From JADCCX01 sp051649305 (lineage in GTDB: Bacteria > Pseudomonadota > Alphaproteobacteria > Rhizobiales > Beijerinckiaceae): a DNA stretch of 64,000 bases. The notes beneath the pieces were generated by a model. The model made no database searches. It saw only the letters and a program-made list of their open reading frames with translations, and was not told where the DNA came from. Below are positions 51,719-61,593 of the stretch, piece by piece (within the stretch, counting starts at the first letter, position 1; each line of letters starts with the position of its first letter). The translations under genes and the position numbers were made by a program. The DNA is taken from assembly GCA_051649305.1 (NCBI GenBank), contig JBOFGV010000110.1:9006-73005 (forward strand), in the 5' to 3' direction.

Positions 51719-54214
51719 ATGGATTTCGATTCAATCCTGCCGATTGACGATGCCCTGCCTTCTCTCATGCAAGCTTTGGAGCATGGGACAAAGGCCGTGC
51801 TTGTGGCCCCTCCCGGTGCCGGCAAGACCACCCGCGTGCCATTGGCCCTGCTGGACGCTCCATGGCGGAAGGACCAGCGGATCATCATGCTGGAACCGCG
51901 ACGTCTCGCAGCACGTGGTGCTGCGGACCGCATGGCAAAAACCTTGAAGGAAGCCGTTGGCGCAACCGTGGGCCTGCGCGCACGGCTCAACGTAAAGGTA
52001 TCGGCACGCACCCGCATTGAGGTTGTTACCGAGGGCGTCTATGCACGCATGATCCTTGATGATCCTGCCCTCACAGGCATCGCTGCTGTCATCTTCGATG
52101 AGTTTCACGAACGCTCGCTTGATGCAGATCTCGGCCTTGCGCTGACCCTTGATGCGCAGGAAGGCCTGCGCGACGACCTGCGCATTCTCGTGATGTCCGC
52201 TACGCTTGACGGTGCGCGTGTGGCGTCCTTGCTGGAGGACGGGACGCCTGTCATCCACAGCGAGGGGCGCATGTTTCCGGTTGAAACCCGCCACATCAGC
52301 CGGGATGTGCGCGAGCGGCTTGAGCCGCAAATGGCCAAAGCCATTGAGCGCGCTGTGTCAGCCGAAACCGGCTCGATCCTCGCCTTTCTGCCCGGACAGG
52401 GCGAAATTCGCCGCACCGAAACCATGTTGCGTGAACGCATCAATGATCCTGCTATCGATATTGCACCGCTCTACGGAGCCATGGACCAGAAGGCGCAGGA
52501 TCTTGCAGTACAGCCTGCTGCATCCGGCCGCCGCAAGATTGTGCTGGCCACCTCCATTGCCGAAACCTCGCTCACCATCGAGGGTGTGCGCGTCGTGGTG
52601 GATTCAGGCCTTGCCCGTGTGCCGGTGCATGCGCCGGGCTCCGGCATGACCACGCTCGAAACCGTGCGTGTATCGCGGGCCTCCGCTGATCAGCGCAGAG
52701 GTCGTGCGGGGCGCACAGAACCGGGTGTTTGCTACCGCCTTTGGGATGAACCACAGACCCTGGGCCTTGCTCCGTTTTCCACGCCGGAAATCAAGGCCGC
52801 CGATCTCTCGGGCCTCGTCCTTGATATCGCAAGCTGGGGCGTAACTGATCCCGCCTCCCTGCGCTGGCTGGATGCGCCGCCTGCTGCTGCCGTCAAGGAA
52901 GCGAAGTCCATGCTCGTCGCCCTCGAGGCACTGGATGACAGCGGTCGCATAACCCAGACCGGACAACGTATCCGTTCCCTGCCCCTGCCGCCGCGTCTGG
53001 CGCGTATGCTTCTCAATGCAAGTGCCATATCAACCTCAGCACTTAGAGATGCCGCCGATATCGCAGCCATTCTCGTGGAGCGCGGTATGGGTGGCGCATC
53101 CGCTGATCTGACAACACGACTCGAACAGTTTCGCCGCGACCGTGGCGGACGGGCTGAAGAGATGCGCCGTCTGGCAGCTGGCTGGGCTGATACGGTTGCA
53201 AAAGCGGCATCCGAAAAAGGCAGTGGCAAGACCCACTCCATCGCCTCGCTGCTGGCATTGGCCTATCCGGACCGCATCGCCAAAGCGCGTGGTGCCAAGG
53301 GGCAGTTTCTGCTCGCCAACGGCAGTGCAGCCAGCGTGGATGCGGCAGATGCGCTGGCAAAGGCGGACTATCTGGTTGTGGCTGACCTCACCGGTACAGC
53401 CACAAACGCGCGCATTCTTTTGGCCTCTGTGCTTGATGAAACAGAGCTTGACGACATTGCAGGTTCCCGCCTGCAAACGGCAGAAGAACTGACCTTCGAT
53501 GCAACCAGCATGTCGTTGAAGGCGCGGCGCACCCGCCGCCTTGATGCCATCGTGCTGGCTTCCGAAACCATGCCTGTGCCCGCCAGCGAGACAAGCGCAC
53601 AGACGTTGGCTGATGGCATCGGCAACATGGGTATTCACCACCTGAACTGGAGCAAGGCCACTTTGCAATGGCGCGATAGAGTGATGTTCCTGAGACAGGC
53701 GCATGGTGACAGTGCTGACAATCCATGGCCTGATCTTTCCGACCAGACATTGAACACCACCACGCGAGACTGGCTGGCACCTTTCCTGACAGGCAAAACA
53801 GCTGTTGCAGGCATTGGCGCTGATACCTTGCGTGAAGCGCTTGAAACGCTGCTGTCCTGGACACTGCAGCGCAGATTGGAGCAGGAAGCTCCCACCCATT
53901 TTGAAGCACCCACAGGATCAACCGTCGCTGTCGATTACGAAGCCGAAGGCGGGCCCGTGCTGGCCATCCGCGTGCAGGAGCTGTTCGGCTTGAAAATCCA
54001 CCCGGCACTGGCTGAAGGCCGCGTGCCGCTGGTGCTGCATCTGCTTTCTCCTGCGCACCGTCCCATCCAGATCACAAAAGACCTTCCGGGCTTCTGGAAA
54101 GGTTCATGGGCTGCTGTGAAAACAGAGATGAAGGGGCGCTACCCGCGGCATGTCTGGCCGGATGACCCAGCCAATACAGCGCCGACGACACGGGCCAAGC
54201 CAAGGGGGACTTGA
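51719..54214 (+). CDS. hrpB: ATP-dependent helicase HrpB
   Basis: An 831-residue DEAH-type RNA helicase. Walker A is VAPPGAGKTTRVPLALL (about residues 29-45), the Walker B box is DEFHERS (127-133), and motif III is MSATLDG. The helicase C-terminal motif VLATSIAETSLTIEGVRVV and the arginine finger ADQRRGRAGRTEPGVCYRLW are present. The C-terminal HrpB-specific domain includes KIHPALAEGRVPLVLHLLSPAHRPIQ. The biological role of bacterial HrpB is poorly defined. It starts 30 bases after the fusion gene and may share its transcript. Confidence 0.95.
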   Translation: MDFDSILPIDDALPSLMQALEHGTKAVLVAPPGAGKTTRVPLALLDAPWRKDQRIIMLEPRRLAARGAADRMAKTLKEAVGATVGLRARLNVKVSARTRIEVVTEGVYARMILDDPALTGIAAVIFDEFHERSLDADLGLALTLDAQEGLRDDLRILVMSATLDGARVASLLEDGTPVIHSEGRMFPVETRHISRDVRERLEPQMAKAIERAVSAETGSILAFLPGQGEIRRTETMLRERINDPAIDIAPLYGAMDQKAQDLAVQPAASGRRKIVLATSIAETSLTIEGVRVVVDSGLARVPVHAPGSGMTTLETVRVSRASADQRRGRAGRTEPGVCYRLWDEPQTLGLAPFSTPEIKAADLSGLVLDIASWGVTDPASLRWLDAPPAAAVKEAKSMLVALEALDDSGRITQTGQRIRSLPLPPRLARMLLNASAISTSALRDAADIAAILVERGMGGASADLTTRLEQFRRDRGGRAEEMRRLAAGWADTVAKAASEKGSGKTHSIASLLALAYPDRIAKARGAKGQFLLANGSAASVDAADALAKADYLVVADLTGTATNARILLASVLDETELDDIAGSRLQTAEELTFDATSMSLKARRTRRLDAIVLASETMPVPASETSAQTLADGIGNMGIHHLNWSKATLQWRDRVMFLRQAHGDSADNPWPDLSDQTLNTTTRDWLAPFLTGKTAVAGIGADTLREALETLLSWTLQRRLEQEAPTHFEAPTGSTVAVDYEAEGGPVLAIRVQELFGLKIHPALAEGRVPLVLHLLSPAHRPIQITKDLPGFWKGSWAAVKTEMKGRYPRHVWPDDPANTAPTTRAKPRGT

Positions 54215-54235
54215 GGCTGCGATGTCAGGAACTTA

Positions 54236-54257
54236 CCCTCCCCGTAAACGAGGAGGG
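54236..54257. repeat. Short hairpin between hrpB and the DUF1499 gene
   Basis: CCCTCCCCGT (54236-54245) faces ACGAGGAGGG (54248-54257) with one mismatch. It sits between two convergent genes and could slow transcription in both directions, though no T tract follows. It resembles the outer hairpins of the elements at 13869 and 17584. Confidence 0.45.
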
Positions 54258-54285
54258 GAGAAGATTCAGTGCAAACACGGCCAAC

Positions 54286-55059
54286 TCACCGCGCAGCGGC
54301 CAAGGCCTCCAGCTCACGCACAAAAGCCTGAATCCGGCGCGCATTGACACCAAAATCATGGCGTCCGACCCGCGACACAGAGCGGACATCTACCCGCGTA
54401 TCGTTCGCCCCGGGCCTGATGCGGATGGTGATGTCGTCAGGAAAGCGGAAGAGAAACGACGTCGCCACAGCCTCGATGCGGCCAGTGCCTGTGCGGCCTG
54501 AAGGGTTGGCACTGTCGATGATCTGCCAGCCCTGCATGGTCGCGGCCCGGCGTACCAGCGCCATCACTTCCTCCGCCCCCTGCTCGATGACAACACTGCG
54601 CAGATCACCGTAGGCTTCCTGCTGATCCGCCCCTTGTTGACGGTCATACTCGCCCGGAACATGCCCGCCGCGCGCATCCATGGCCGTTCTTGACCGTCCA
54701 AAAGAAGGGGGATCAGCAACATCCGTACTGATGTCATTCATTACCGGCAGGCGTGCTGCCGTGACCGCCATGAAGCCGGGCCAGACCAGCAGCAGCAGCG
54801 CCAGAAACAAGCCCTTGCTGGCAACGCCCGTGCCTTCTGCACCCGTGCTCCAGATGCGTGCCAGCGCACCGCATGCCGCGATGATGGCGATAACCGCAGC
54901 AACAATGCCTGCCCCCAGCAGCACCATGCCATTGAGAACCGGCACACCGCCCAGACGCACAGCAACGATACTGAGAGCTGCCAGACCCCAACCTGCCATC
55001 GCCAGCCACTGGCTGGCAGCAGCGAGACGGGGAGCGGGTTCAGGTGAAAGACGGCGCAT
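54286..55059 (-). CDS. DUF1499 domain-containing membrane protein
   Basis: A 257-residue protein. Three hydrophobic segments lie in the first 120 residues (WLAMAGWGLAALSIVAV, GMVLLGAGIVAAVIAIIAACGALA, LFLALLLLVWPGFMAV). The C-terminal 150 residues match the DUF1499 pattern: ATMQGWQIIDSANPSGRTG, AVATSFLFRFPDDITIRI and DVRSVSRVGRHDFGVNARRI. The family is of unknown function. It reads in the same direction as the M48 peptidase and DUF898 genes upstream and may be the end of that set. Confidence 0.88.
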   Translation of the reverse strand: MRRLSPEPAPRLAAASQWLAMAGWGLAALSIVAVRLGGVPVLNGMVLLGAGIVAAVIAIIAACGALARIWSTGAEGTGVASKGLFLALLLLVWPGFMAVTAARLPVMNDISTDVADPPSFGRSRTAMDARGGHVPGEYDRQQGADQQEAYGDLRSVVIEQGAEEVMALVRRAATMQGWQIIDSANPSGRTGTGRIEAVATSFLFRFPDDITIRIRPGANDTRVDVRSVSRVGRHDFGVNARRIQAFVRELEALAAAR

Positions 55060-55096
55060 GCGGCGTGTTTAGGACAAGTCAGCTCTCAGGAACAGA

Positions 55097-56185
55097 TCAG
55101 GCTTTGCAGATTGTCTTCAGCGCCTGCCATTCAGCCGGAGAAAGAATAGGCCTTGTCTCGCCACGCGGTGCCTGACGCTCAATCTCGGCCACACGGTCAT
55201 CGGTCACGGGATGGCTAAGCAGCAATTCCATCTGGCGCTCGCCGGGGGTTTTGGCCACGCGCTGCAGGAAACGCCCCAAGGCTTTCACATCGCCTCCGGC
55301 TTTGGTCATAACCTCGATGGCGAAGGCATCAGCCTGCGATTCATTCTCGCGGGAGTAGCGGTTTCCCAGCAGAAACTTGGAGGCAATGACGATGGCACCG
55401 GCACCCGTGAAATCTCCCAGAAGTGTTCCGACAAGGAACGAGATTCCACCGGCATGGATGACACCGCGCATGGAATCGCGGTTGGCAACGTGGCCCAGTT
55501 CGTGGGCGAGAACACCGGCCACCTCGTCAACACTTTCCGCCTTCTCAATCAACCCGCGCAGCAGGAAAATGGTGCCGCCGGGCAGCGCAAAAGCGTTCTG
55601 CACGCCGGTGTCAATCACGCGGACATTCACGGCTCCGGGCAGGACAGCGTGTGAAGTGAGTGTGTTGACCATCTTGGCAAGCGCATCTTTGCCAGGACCA
55701 TCAGCCGCACAGATTTTGGCTGATCCTCCCGTAAGGGAGCGCAGCACCTCTCCCTCAACAGCGCGGCCAAGAGCAACCTCGGTGCGCCATGGAACGACAG
55801 GCGCCAGACGGGTCGCCAGCGCAGGCACGCCGTAGAAGACAATCACCAGCAACGAGATAATGGCTGCAGCGGCCCAGCCAAAGACCTTACGGCGGGTGCG
55901 GCTGATTTCGATATGGCTGCCTCCCAGCGCCTTGCATCGCGCCTTGAGCGCAACAGCAAAGTCGTCCGCCGGAAGCTCCAGCAGCTCACCAGTGCGCGCA
56001 CCGCTTTGCTCTCGGTGAAAGCGCAGCGGAGAGACATTGTCTTCGGCAAGACGGATGTTCTCATAGCGCCAGAGGAAGGGCGATCCGCCTGCAACAGTCA
56101 CAAGCAGACCATCGTTGGCGAGAGATAGGGAGACCTCCTGTGCGACAGGACGAAGACCATCAAAATAGGCTGCGGTCGTTTGCAT
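55097..56185 (-). CDS. M48 family metallopeptidase
   Basis: A 362-residue membrane-linked zinc peptidase. The N-terminal 100 residues form a soluble domain, followed by one helix (WAAAAIISLLVIVFYGVPAL, about 104-123). The zinc motif is GVLAHELGHVANRD near residue 228, with the third ligand Glu in NRYSRENESQADAFAIEVM. The tail has LLSHPVTDDRVAEIE, typical of the Oma1/BepA group. The ATG at 56185 abuts the DUF898 stop (TGATG); a GTG one codon earlier would overlap it. Such enzymes act in envelope quality control. Confidence 0.9.
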   Translation of the reverse strand: MQTTAAYFDGLRPVAQEVSLSLANDGLLVTVAGGSPFLWRYENIRLAEDNVSPLRFHREQSGARTGELLELPADDFAVALKARCKALGGSHIEISRTRRKVFGWAAAAIISLLVIVFYGVPALATRLAPVVPWRTEVALGRAVEGEVLRSLTGGSAKICAADGPGKDALAKMVNTLTSHAVLPGAVNVRVIDTGVQNAFALPGGTIFLLRGLIEKAESVDEVAGVLAHELGHVANRDSMRGVIHAGGISFLVGTLLGDFTGAGAIVIASKFLLGNRYSRENESQADAFAIEVMTKAGGDVKALGRFLQRVAKTPGERQMELLLSHPVTDDRVAEIERQAPRGETRPILSPAEWQALKTICKA

Positions 56186-57453
56186 CACACGCCTCCAAAA
56201 TCAAAGGCATCGGCAAGCCCTTCGCCTGTTGCGGATTCATCCGCGATAGACTGCGCGAGGATATTGTCTGCCGTTTGAAGATTCAGGATTGTAAGAGTTA
56301 CCGCAGCATGACGCCAGAAGCGCTGATTGAGGAAGGTTTCCTTGGCATAACTGAACATCAGGAAAACACTGAGATACGCCAGTATAGCGCAGCCTGTGAT
56401 AATGATTGAATTTGCATTTGCAATTCGTGATGACAAATCAACAGAACCCACAGTGAGCCATATCAAAGTTGCAAAGGCTGCGAGCGCACCCATAGCAACA
56501 AAAAACAGGCAAATGAGCAGCAGGATGAAAACAACAATCGTTTTCAGGAATACAAAGTAATACGCACGCGTGCTCAATTTCGACTCAAAACGAACTGCAC
56601 CTAGCCGGGTGGCATTCGTAAAAGCACGAAATTCTGCTGCGCGATAAAATGGCCAAAGCAAGAACGGCAGAAAAACGGCCAGGACCAAGATAAGGAATGG
56701 CAAAACAGCCATTTCTCGCGTGCCTCCCATTGCGACAGGGGTCCATACGCCGGGTATTGATGTGAAACTATAGCCAAACATGACAAGGCAAAGAAACCAA
56801 ACAACAAGCCATCTTTTCATAACAGGCCATAGCGGCGCATCAAACGATCCCTGCTCCGATCCAAACCAGGTCGTGTTGATCCGGTATCTTTCCAGCGCCC
56901 TGCGAAACAACGGAAACATCAGGCCAAGGCTGATGACAGTCAGCGCAAACCAGAAAATGGATATCGCCGCATAGCGCCATCCTGATCCTCTTTGATCAAA
57001 ACTCACACCACGCCAGAATGTACGCGTCAGCCGATAACGGCGCGAGCGGTAGGCCCCGTATTGCACCAGCACAAGGAAGATAAGACCAGACAGGGCCGAC
57101 ACGACATTGCCAAGGTTCTCACTTGCAAACAGCGCTATCAAAGAGCCGCTGAAATAGAGCGGCAGCACAACTGCCAGCGCGATCAAAAATCCGATGAACA
57201 ACTCCCGCGCTGTGCCGCGGTATTCAAGCGCATGATTGCCAACAATGGTGTTGCGCCAGTACCAGCGGCGGAGATCCGTCCGGTACCAGAAACGGTAGAA
57301 GCCGAGAGAAACAATGGTCAGGATCAAACCGCGCCAGACAAGCGGGGAAAGATCATCCCCTTTTGTCTTCACATTGTGGCCAGCAGGCTCTGCGATGGAT
57401 GGCTGCACAACGAAAGGGGCGGCGTTATCGTTCTGGACTACAGTGTCAGACAT
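56185..57453 (-). CDS. DUF898 family membrane protein (YjgN-like)
   Basis: A 422-residue protein with about nine membrane helices. Family landmarks are GLILTIVSLGFYRFWYRTDLRRWYWRNT (first ninety residues), where the signature repeat appears, and SVDLSSRIANANSIIITGCAI near the C-terminus. DUF898 proteins are of unknown function. The gene overlaps the M48 gene, so the two are probably translated together; the pairing is, to my memory, recurrent in Proteobacteria and points to a shared task at the inner membrane. Confidence 0.88.
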   Translation of the reverse strand: MSDTVVQNDNAAPFVVQPSIAEPAGHNVKTKGDDLSPLVWRGLILTIVSLGFYRFWYRTDLRRWYWRNTIVGNHALEYRGTARELFIGFLIALAVVLPLYFSGSLIALFASENLGNVVSALSGLIFLVLVQYGAYRSRRYRLTRTFWRGVSFDQRGSGWRYAAISIFWFALTVISLGLMFPLFRRALERYRINTTWFGSEQGSFDAPLWPVMKRWLVVWFLCLVMFGYSFTSIPGVWTPVAMGGTREMAVLPFLILVLAVFLPFLLWPFYRAAEFRAFTNATRLGAVRFESKLSTRAYYFVFLKTIVVFILLLICLFFVAMGALAAFATLIWLTVGSVDLSSRIANANSIIITGCAILAYLSVFLMFSYAKETFLNQRFWRHAAVTLTILNLQTADNILAQSIADESATGEGLADAFDFGGV

Positions 57454-57546
57454 ACAGAATCCTGTTTTGAACAGGATGATAGTGGCTCAGCGCGCTGTTC
57501 CTGTCATGCGTGAATATCCTCTTCTTCTAAAAAATCCCAAGCCGGA

Positions 57547-58569
57547 TCACTCATCTCTGGCGAGCGTGACCGAGAACTCGCAGCCTTCGCCTGCCGTGCT
57601 TTTGATGTCAAAGCGCCCACGGTGACGCGCCACAATATGCTTGACGATAGCGAGACCCAAACCCGTGCCGCCCGCCTCACGCGAGGCCACGACGTTCACG
57701 CGGTAAAAGCGCTCCGTCAGGCGCGGCAGATGTTCTGCGGGAACACCCGGACCGTAGTCACGCACCTGCACGCAGATGCTGCGCTCCTCATGCACGCTCA
57801 GGGTGATATCGATTCGCTTGCCCGATGCACCGTACTTGATCGCGTTCTCGATGAGGTTTTCAAAGACGCGGAGCAGCTCATCCCGGTCGCCCAGCACGGT
57901 GGCATCAGATGTTCGGTTGTCGATGTGGATCGTGACATCCCGCTCCCGCGCGATGGGCTTGAGCGCATCAATGATTTGCAGCACCACACTGGTCAGTTCA
58001 ACCCTGTCATGGGGACGAATATTGGCATTCATTTCAATGCGCGACAGAGAGAGCAGGTCATCCACCAGACGCGCCATGCGTTGGCCTTGCTGTTCCATGA
58101 TGGTCAGAAACTTGCCCTGTGCAACCAGATCATTGCGGGCGGGTCCACGGATGGTTTCAATGAAGCCCAGCAGGGAAGCGAGCGGCGTGCGCAATTCGTG
58201 GCTGGCATTGGCCACGAAATCCACGCGCATGCGCTCCAGTCTGCGGTCCGCTGTCTGGTCATCAAAGACCACGAGAATGCCTGATGCACCGGTCTGTTTC
58301 AGGCTGACCTTGAAAGCCCGCTCGATAGGAACCCTTTCGACAATCTCCAGAACCTGTGAGCCACTTGAGACACGCTCGATCTTGTCGAGCAATTCGGGAA
58401 AGCGCACCGCAAAGCTGAGTGGCTGGTTGATCTGCAACAGTGGAAAGAGATCAAGCGAGGATTTGTTGAAGGCCAGAACAGTGGCATCAAGATCGACCAG
58501 AACAGCCGCATGCGGATAGGCAGCAACAATATCAATGGCGAGGATTTCAGCGCGGCCCGTTGTCGGCAT
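57547..58569 (-). CDS. phoR: Soluble PhoR-like sensor histidine kinase
   Basis: A 340-residue kinase. The N-terminal PAS-like domain (AILAIDIVAAYPHAAVLVDL... region, residues 5-110) has no membrane helix ahead of it. The HisKA domain has VDFVANASHELRTPLASLLGFIET (His near 128), and the ATPase domain has ENLIENAIKYGASG, RDYGPGVPAEHL and GGTGLGLAIVKHI. The pattern is closest to PhoR, the phosphate-limitation sensor, but usual PhoR proteins have N-terminal helices and lie beside pst or phoB genes; neither is seen. Its start overlaps the flippase-like gene by 23 bases. Confidence 0.8.
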   Translation of the reverse strand: MPTTGRAEILAIDIVAAYPHAAVLVDLDATVLAFNKSSLDLFPLLQINQPLSFAVRFPELLDKIERVSSGSQVLEIVERVPIERAFKVSLKQTGASGILVVFDDQTADRRLERMRVDFVANASHELRTPLASLLGFIETIRGPARNDLVAQGKFLTIMEQQGQRMARLVDDLLSLSRIEMNANIRPHDRVELTSVVLQIIDALKPIARERDVTIHIDNRTSDATVLGDRDELLRVFENLIENAIKYGASGKRIDITLSVHEERSICVQVRDYGPGVPAEHLPRLTERFYRVNVVASREAGGTGLGLAIVKHIVARHRGRFDIKSTAGEGCEFSVTLARDE

Positions 58570-59581
58570 TGTTGTCCCTGCTTGTTGGATCGTGGCGTTG
58601 GAAATCGACCTGTTTCATATCGTATTGAAGAATACGTGACCGCATCAGAATTTCACGCCCAGCCAGCAGCACAAGCGCCACAACAAACGGCACGAGATAA
58701 TACCAGAAGCGAAAGAGCAGCAGCGAGCCAAGCAACTGCTCGGTTGGCACGCCGGGCAAAGCCAGCAGGATGGTTGCCTCAAAGACACCGATGCCGCCAG
58801 GCGCATGGCTGATGATGCCCAGAATACAGGCAAACACATAGGCCGCTATGAAGGTACCATAGGGAATGCCATAGCCCTGTGGCAGCAGGAAATAGAGGGC
58901 AGCACCCGCTGCACAGACATCCAGCGCGCCAAGCGCCATCTGCGCAAGGCTGACCTTGAGGTTGGGCAGCACAAGCGACCAACCCTGAAACGACAGGAAG
59001 CGCGACTTGCGCGACACCCAGACGAGATAACCAACGACAACGCCGAAAATGCCGATGCCAATCACCCGGTTGGTCCAGACAGGCAGGCGGCTGAGTTCAG
59101 CTATCTCGGCAGGCTTCCACAACAGGCAAAAACCCAGCACAGCGCCCATGCCAAGCCAGAAGGTGACACCTGCAATCAACGTTAGGCTGGCAATGGTTTT
59201 GGCGCCAATGCCGATGGTTGAATAAATCCAGTAGCGGACTGTACCAGCCGTAATGAGGGGAAAACCGAGGGTGAAACTGACAGCATAGCTGGTGAAAGAG
59301 CCAAGAGCCGTGATTCGGTATTTGACCTTGTCACCCAACTGGCGAAAGCCAAGCGCGTCATACCCCGTCAGCAGGAGATAGCTTGCTACCGTGCAGAGAA
59401 TTGCCAGCATGATCTGACGACCGCTTGCGGCGGCGAAGGCAGCCTTGATCTCGTTTGCATCCAACTCACGGATGATATAGACCAGAACGCCGATCGAGAT
59501 GGCGAACAATCCGAAACTCGCTACTGTTCCGAGGATTTTGAGCCGCCGCTTTTGCGGAGCTGAAGAGGTTGGTTGAACCAA
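58547..59581 (-). CDS. Flippase-like (lysylphosphatidylglycerol synthase TM region, UPF0104) protein
   Basis: A 344-residue inner-membrane protein with about eight helices, of the YbhN/UPF0104 family that matches the membrane half of MprF. Landmarks are LLTGYDALGFRQLGDKV, SYAVSFTLGFPLITAGTVRYWIY and HAPGGIGVFEATILLALPG, all typical. MprF relatives make and flip aminoacyl-lipids; this protein lacks the synthase domain. The start is TTG at 59581, supported by GGAG nine bases upstream. It overlaps the kinase gene, so lipid movement and kinase signalling may be linked (inference). Confidence 0.88.
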   Translation of the reverse strand: MVQPTSSAPQKRRLKILGTVASFGLFAISIGVLVYIIRELDANEIKAAFAAASGRQIMLAILCTVASYLLLTGYDALGFRQLGDKVKYRITALGSFTSYAVSFTLGFPLITAGTVRYWIYSTIGIGAKTIASLTLIAGVTFWLGMGAVLGFCLLWKPAEIAELSRLPVWTNRVIGIGIFGVVVGYLVWVSRKSRFLSFQGWSLVLPNLKVSLAQMALGALDVCAAGAALYFLLPQGYGIPYGTFIAAYVFACILGIISHAPGGIGVFEATILLALPGVPTEQLLGSLLLFRFWYYLVPFVVALVLLAGREILMRSRILQYDMKQVDFQRHDPTSRDNNADNGPR

Positions 59582-59687
59582 CGGTATGCTCCGTTACTGG
59601 TGTACGTATTTGTATTTTTGCATGGCTTCAAAGAGCGACATAGTGCGTGAAAACGACTGTTGCAAGATCAGCATTTAAGATCAGTAC

Positions 59688-61505
59688 TTAAGCATCGTGC
59701 TCTTCACGCAGCATTTCAAGACGCAGCCACTCTTCCTCACTCTCGGCCAGTTTGCTTTGCAGGCCGGTGAGCATGGCCGCCGCCTTGTCGTGCCGGGCAC
59801 GATCCCGAGCGTATAACCCCGGCTCGGCAAGCAGGGTTTCAAGCTTGGCGATATCCCGCTGTATGGCTTCCATGAGCTCAGGCAAGGTATCGAGCGCATG
59901 CCTGTCCTTGAAGGACATGCGGCGATTGGCCTGTGGCTCATCTGCTTTTGCATCAGTGTCAGCCTCTGGCTTGCGACTGGAGTCCTGACGCGCCTGCACC
60001 TGACGTGCCGCCAGCGCAGAGCCGCGCTGTTGCAGCATGTCGGTGTAACCACCGGCATATTCCACCCAGCGACCGTCGCCTTCGGCCATCAGAACCGAGG
60101 AGCAGATACGATCCAGAAAGTCACGGTCGTGGCTAACGACTATTACTGTACCGGCGTAATCCGTCAGCATTTCCTGCAGCAGATCAAGCGTCTCCAAATC
60201 GAGATCGTTGGTGGGTTCATCCAGCACCAGAAGGTTGGAGGGCTTTGCCAGTGCCCGCGCCAGCATCATGCGTCCGCGCTCTCCGCCCGACAGCACACTA
60301 ATGGGCGTGTTGGCCTGCTGGGGCGTGAACAGAAAATCCTTGAGGTAACCCATGATGTGGCGCGGCTGGCCGCCGACCTCAATGATATCACCCCGGTTGT
60401 CGGTCATCGCTTCTTTCAGCGTGAAGCGCGGATTCACATTCTCGCGCTTCTGGTCCAGCGTCGCCATGGCGACACTGATGCCAACCTTCACAGACCCTTC
60501 ATCCGGCTCCAACTGGCCTGTCAGCATGTTGATGAGTGTGGTCTTGCCAGCACCATTGGCTCCAATCACGCCGAGCCGATCACCCTGCGCAATGCGCATG
60601 GAAAACGGGCGGATGATGGTGCGGCCTTCGTAGGTTTTGCTGATACCCTTGGCCTCGACGATGAGCTTGCCGCCCTCTTCGGCTTCGGAGACGGTCAGTT
60701 TGACGTTGCCCTGTGGACCACCACGGTTCTTCCACTGTACGCGCAGGTCTTTGAGGAGCCCCAGACGGCGCACGTTGCGCTTGCGCCGTGCCGTCACGCC
60801 ATAGCGCAGCCAGTGCTCTTCCTGCACAATCTTGCGGGCGAGCTTCTGGTTATCACGCTCTTCCTGTTCGAGCACATCGTCACGCCAGCCCTCAAAAGCC
60901 TCAAAGCCCTGATCAAGCCTGCGCACCCGGCCACGGTCCACCCAGAGCGTGGCGCGGGAAAGCGCTGTCAGAAACCGCCTGTCGTGGCTGATGACCACCA
61001 GACCGGATTTCAGGCCCATCAGGGCTTTTTCCAGCCACTCGATGGCTGGCAGATCAAGATGGTTGGTCGGCTCATCGAGCAACAGGATATCAGGCTCCGG
61101 TGCCATGACATGTGCGAGAGCTGCACGCCGTGCCTCACCGCCAGACAACTGCTTTGTTGTTTCTTCGCCCGTGAGACCAAGCGCTTCCAGCATCATCTCG
61201 GCGCGATAGGGATCATCGCCCTCTGCGAGACCAGACAGCACATAATCCCGTGTCGTAGCAAAGCCGGTCAGATCCGGCTCCTGCTGCAGATAACGTATGG
61301 TAGCACTGGGATGAATGAAGCGCTCGCCGCCATCGGGCTCAATCAACCCGGCTGCAATGCGCAGCAACGTTGATTTGCCCGAGCCATTGCGGCCCACAAG
61401 GCACAGCCTGTCCCCCTGCTCTACAGCGAGCTCAGCGCCGTCCAGCGTCAACTGTCCGCCAAAGCCATGGCGAATTTCCTTGAGGTGAATGAGCGGTGGT
61501 GACAT
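59688..61505 (-). CDS. ABC-F family ATPase
   Basis: A 605-residue cytoplasmic protein with two ABC domains and no membrane part. Walker A motifs are LVGRNGSGKSTLL (near residue 37) and VIGANGAGKTTLI (near 325). Both signatures are present (LSGGEARRAALAH and LSGGERGRMMLAR), as are both Walker B boxes with LDEPTNHLD and LDEPTNDLD. A charged linker joins the domains, and a coiled-coil tail ends the protein, as in the Uup subgroup. ABC-F proteins act on the ribosome or on DNA structure. The ATG at 61505 gives MSPPLIHL; the longer frame overlaps the divergent methyltransferase. Confidence 0.92.
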   Translation of the reverse strand: MSPPLIHLKEIRHGFGGQLTLDGAELAVEQGDRLCLVGRNGSGKSTLLRIAAGLIEPDGGERFIHPSATIRYLQQEPDLTGFATTRDYVLSGLAEGDDPYRAEMMLEALGLTGEETTKQLSGGEARRAALAHVMAPEPDILLLDEPTNHLDLPAIEWLEKALMGLKSGLVVISHDRRFLTALSRATLWVDRGRVRRLDQGFEAFEGWRDDVLEQEERDNQKLARKIVQEEHWLRYGVTARRKRNVRRLGLLKDLRVQWKNRGGPQGNVKLTVSEAEEGGKLIVEAKGISKTYEGRTIIRPFSMRIAQGDRLGVIGANGAGKTTLINMLTGQLEPDEGSVKVGISVAMATLDQKRENVNPRFTLKEAMTDNRGDIIEVGGQPRHIMGYLKDFLFTPQQANTPISVLSGGERGRMMLARALAKPSNLLVLDEPTNDLDLETLDLLQEMLTDYAGTVIVVSHDRDFLDRICSSVLMAEGDGRWVEYAGGYTDMLQQRGSALAARQVQARQDSSRKPEADTDAKADEPQANRRMSFKDRHALDTLPELMEAIQRDIAKLETLLAEPGLYARDRARHDKAAAMLTGLQSKLAESEEEWLRLEMLREEHDA

Positions 61506-61593
61506 GGAGAACGCGTCGTCAGTGAGGTGATGCGGAACGCGGCGAAGCAAAGCCAGCCGTCCGTTGTGTCGCCAATCGCAGGAAGCCCCCGTT

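Noticed and set aside
59898..61373. A 491-codon plus-strand frame opposite the ABC-F gene
   Set aside because: It is antisense to conserved ATPase motifs, with His/Gln-rich low-similarity sequence typical of a shadow frame.
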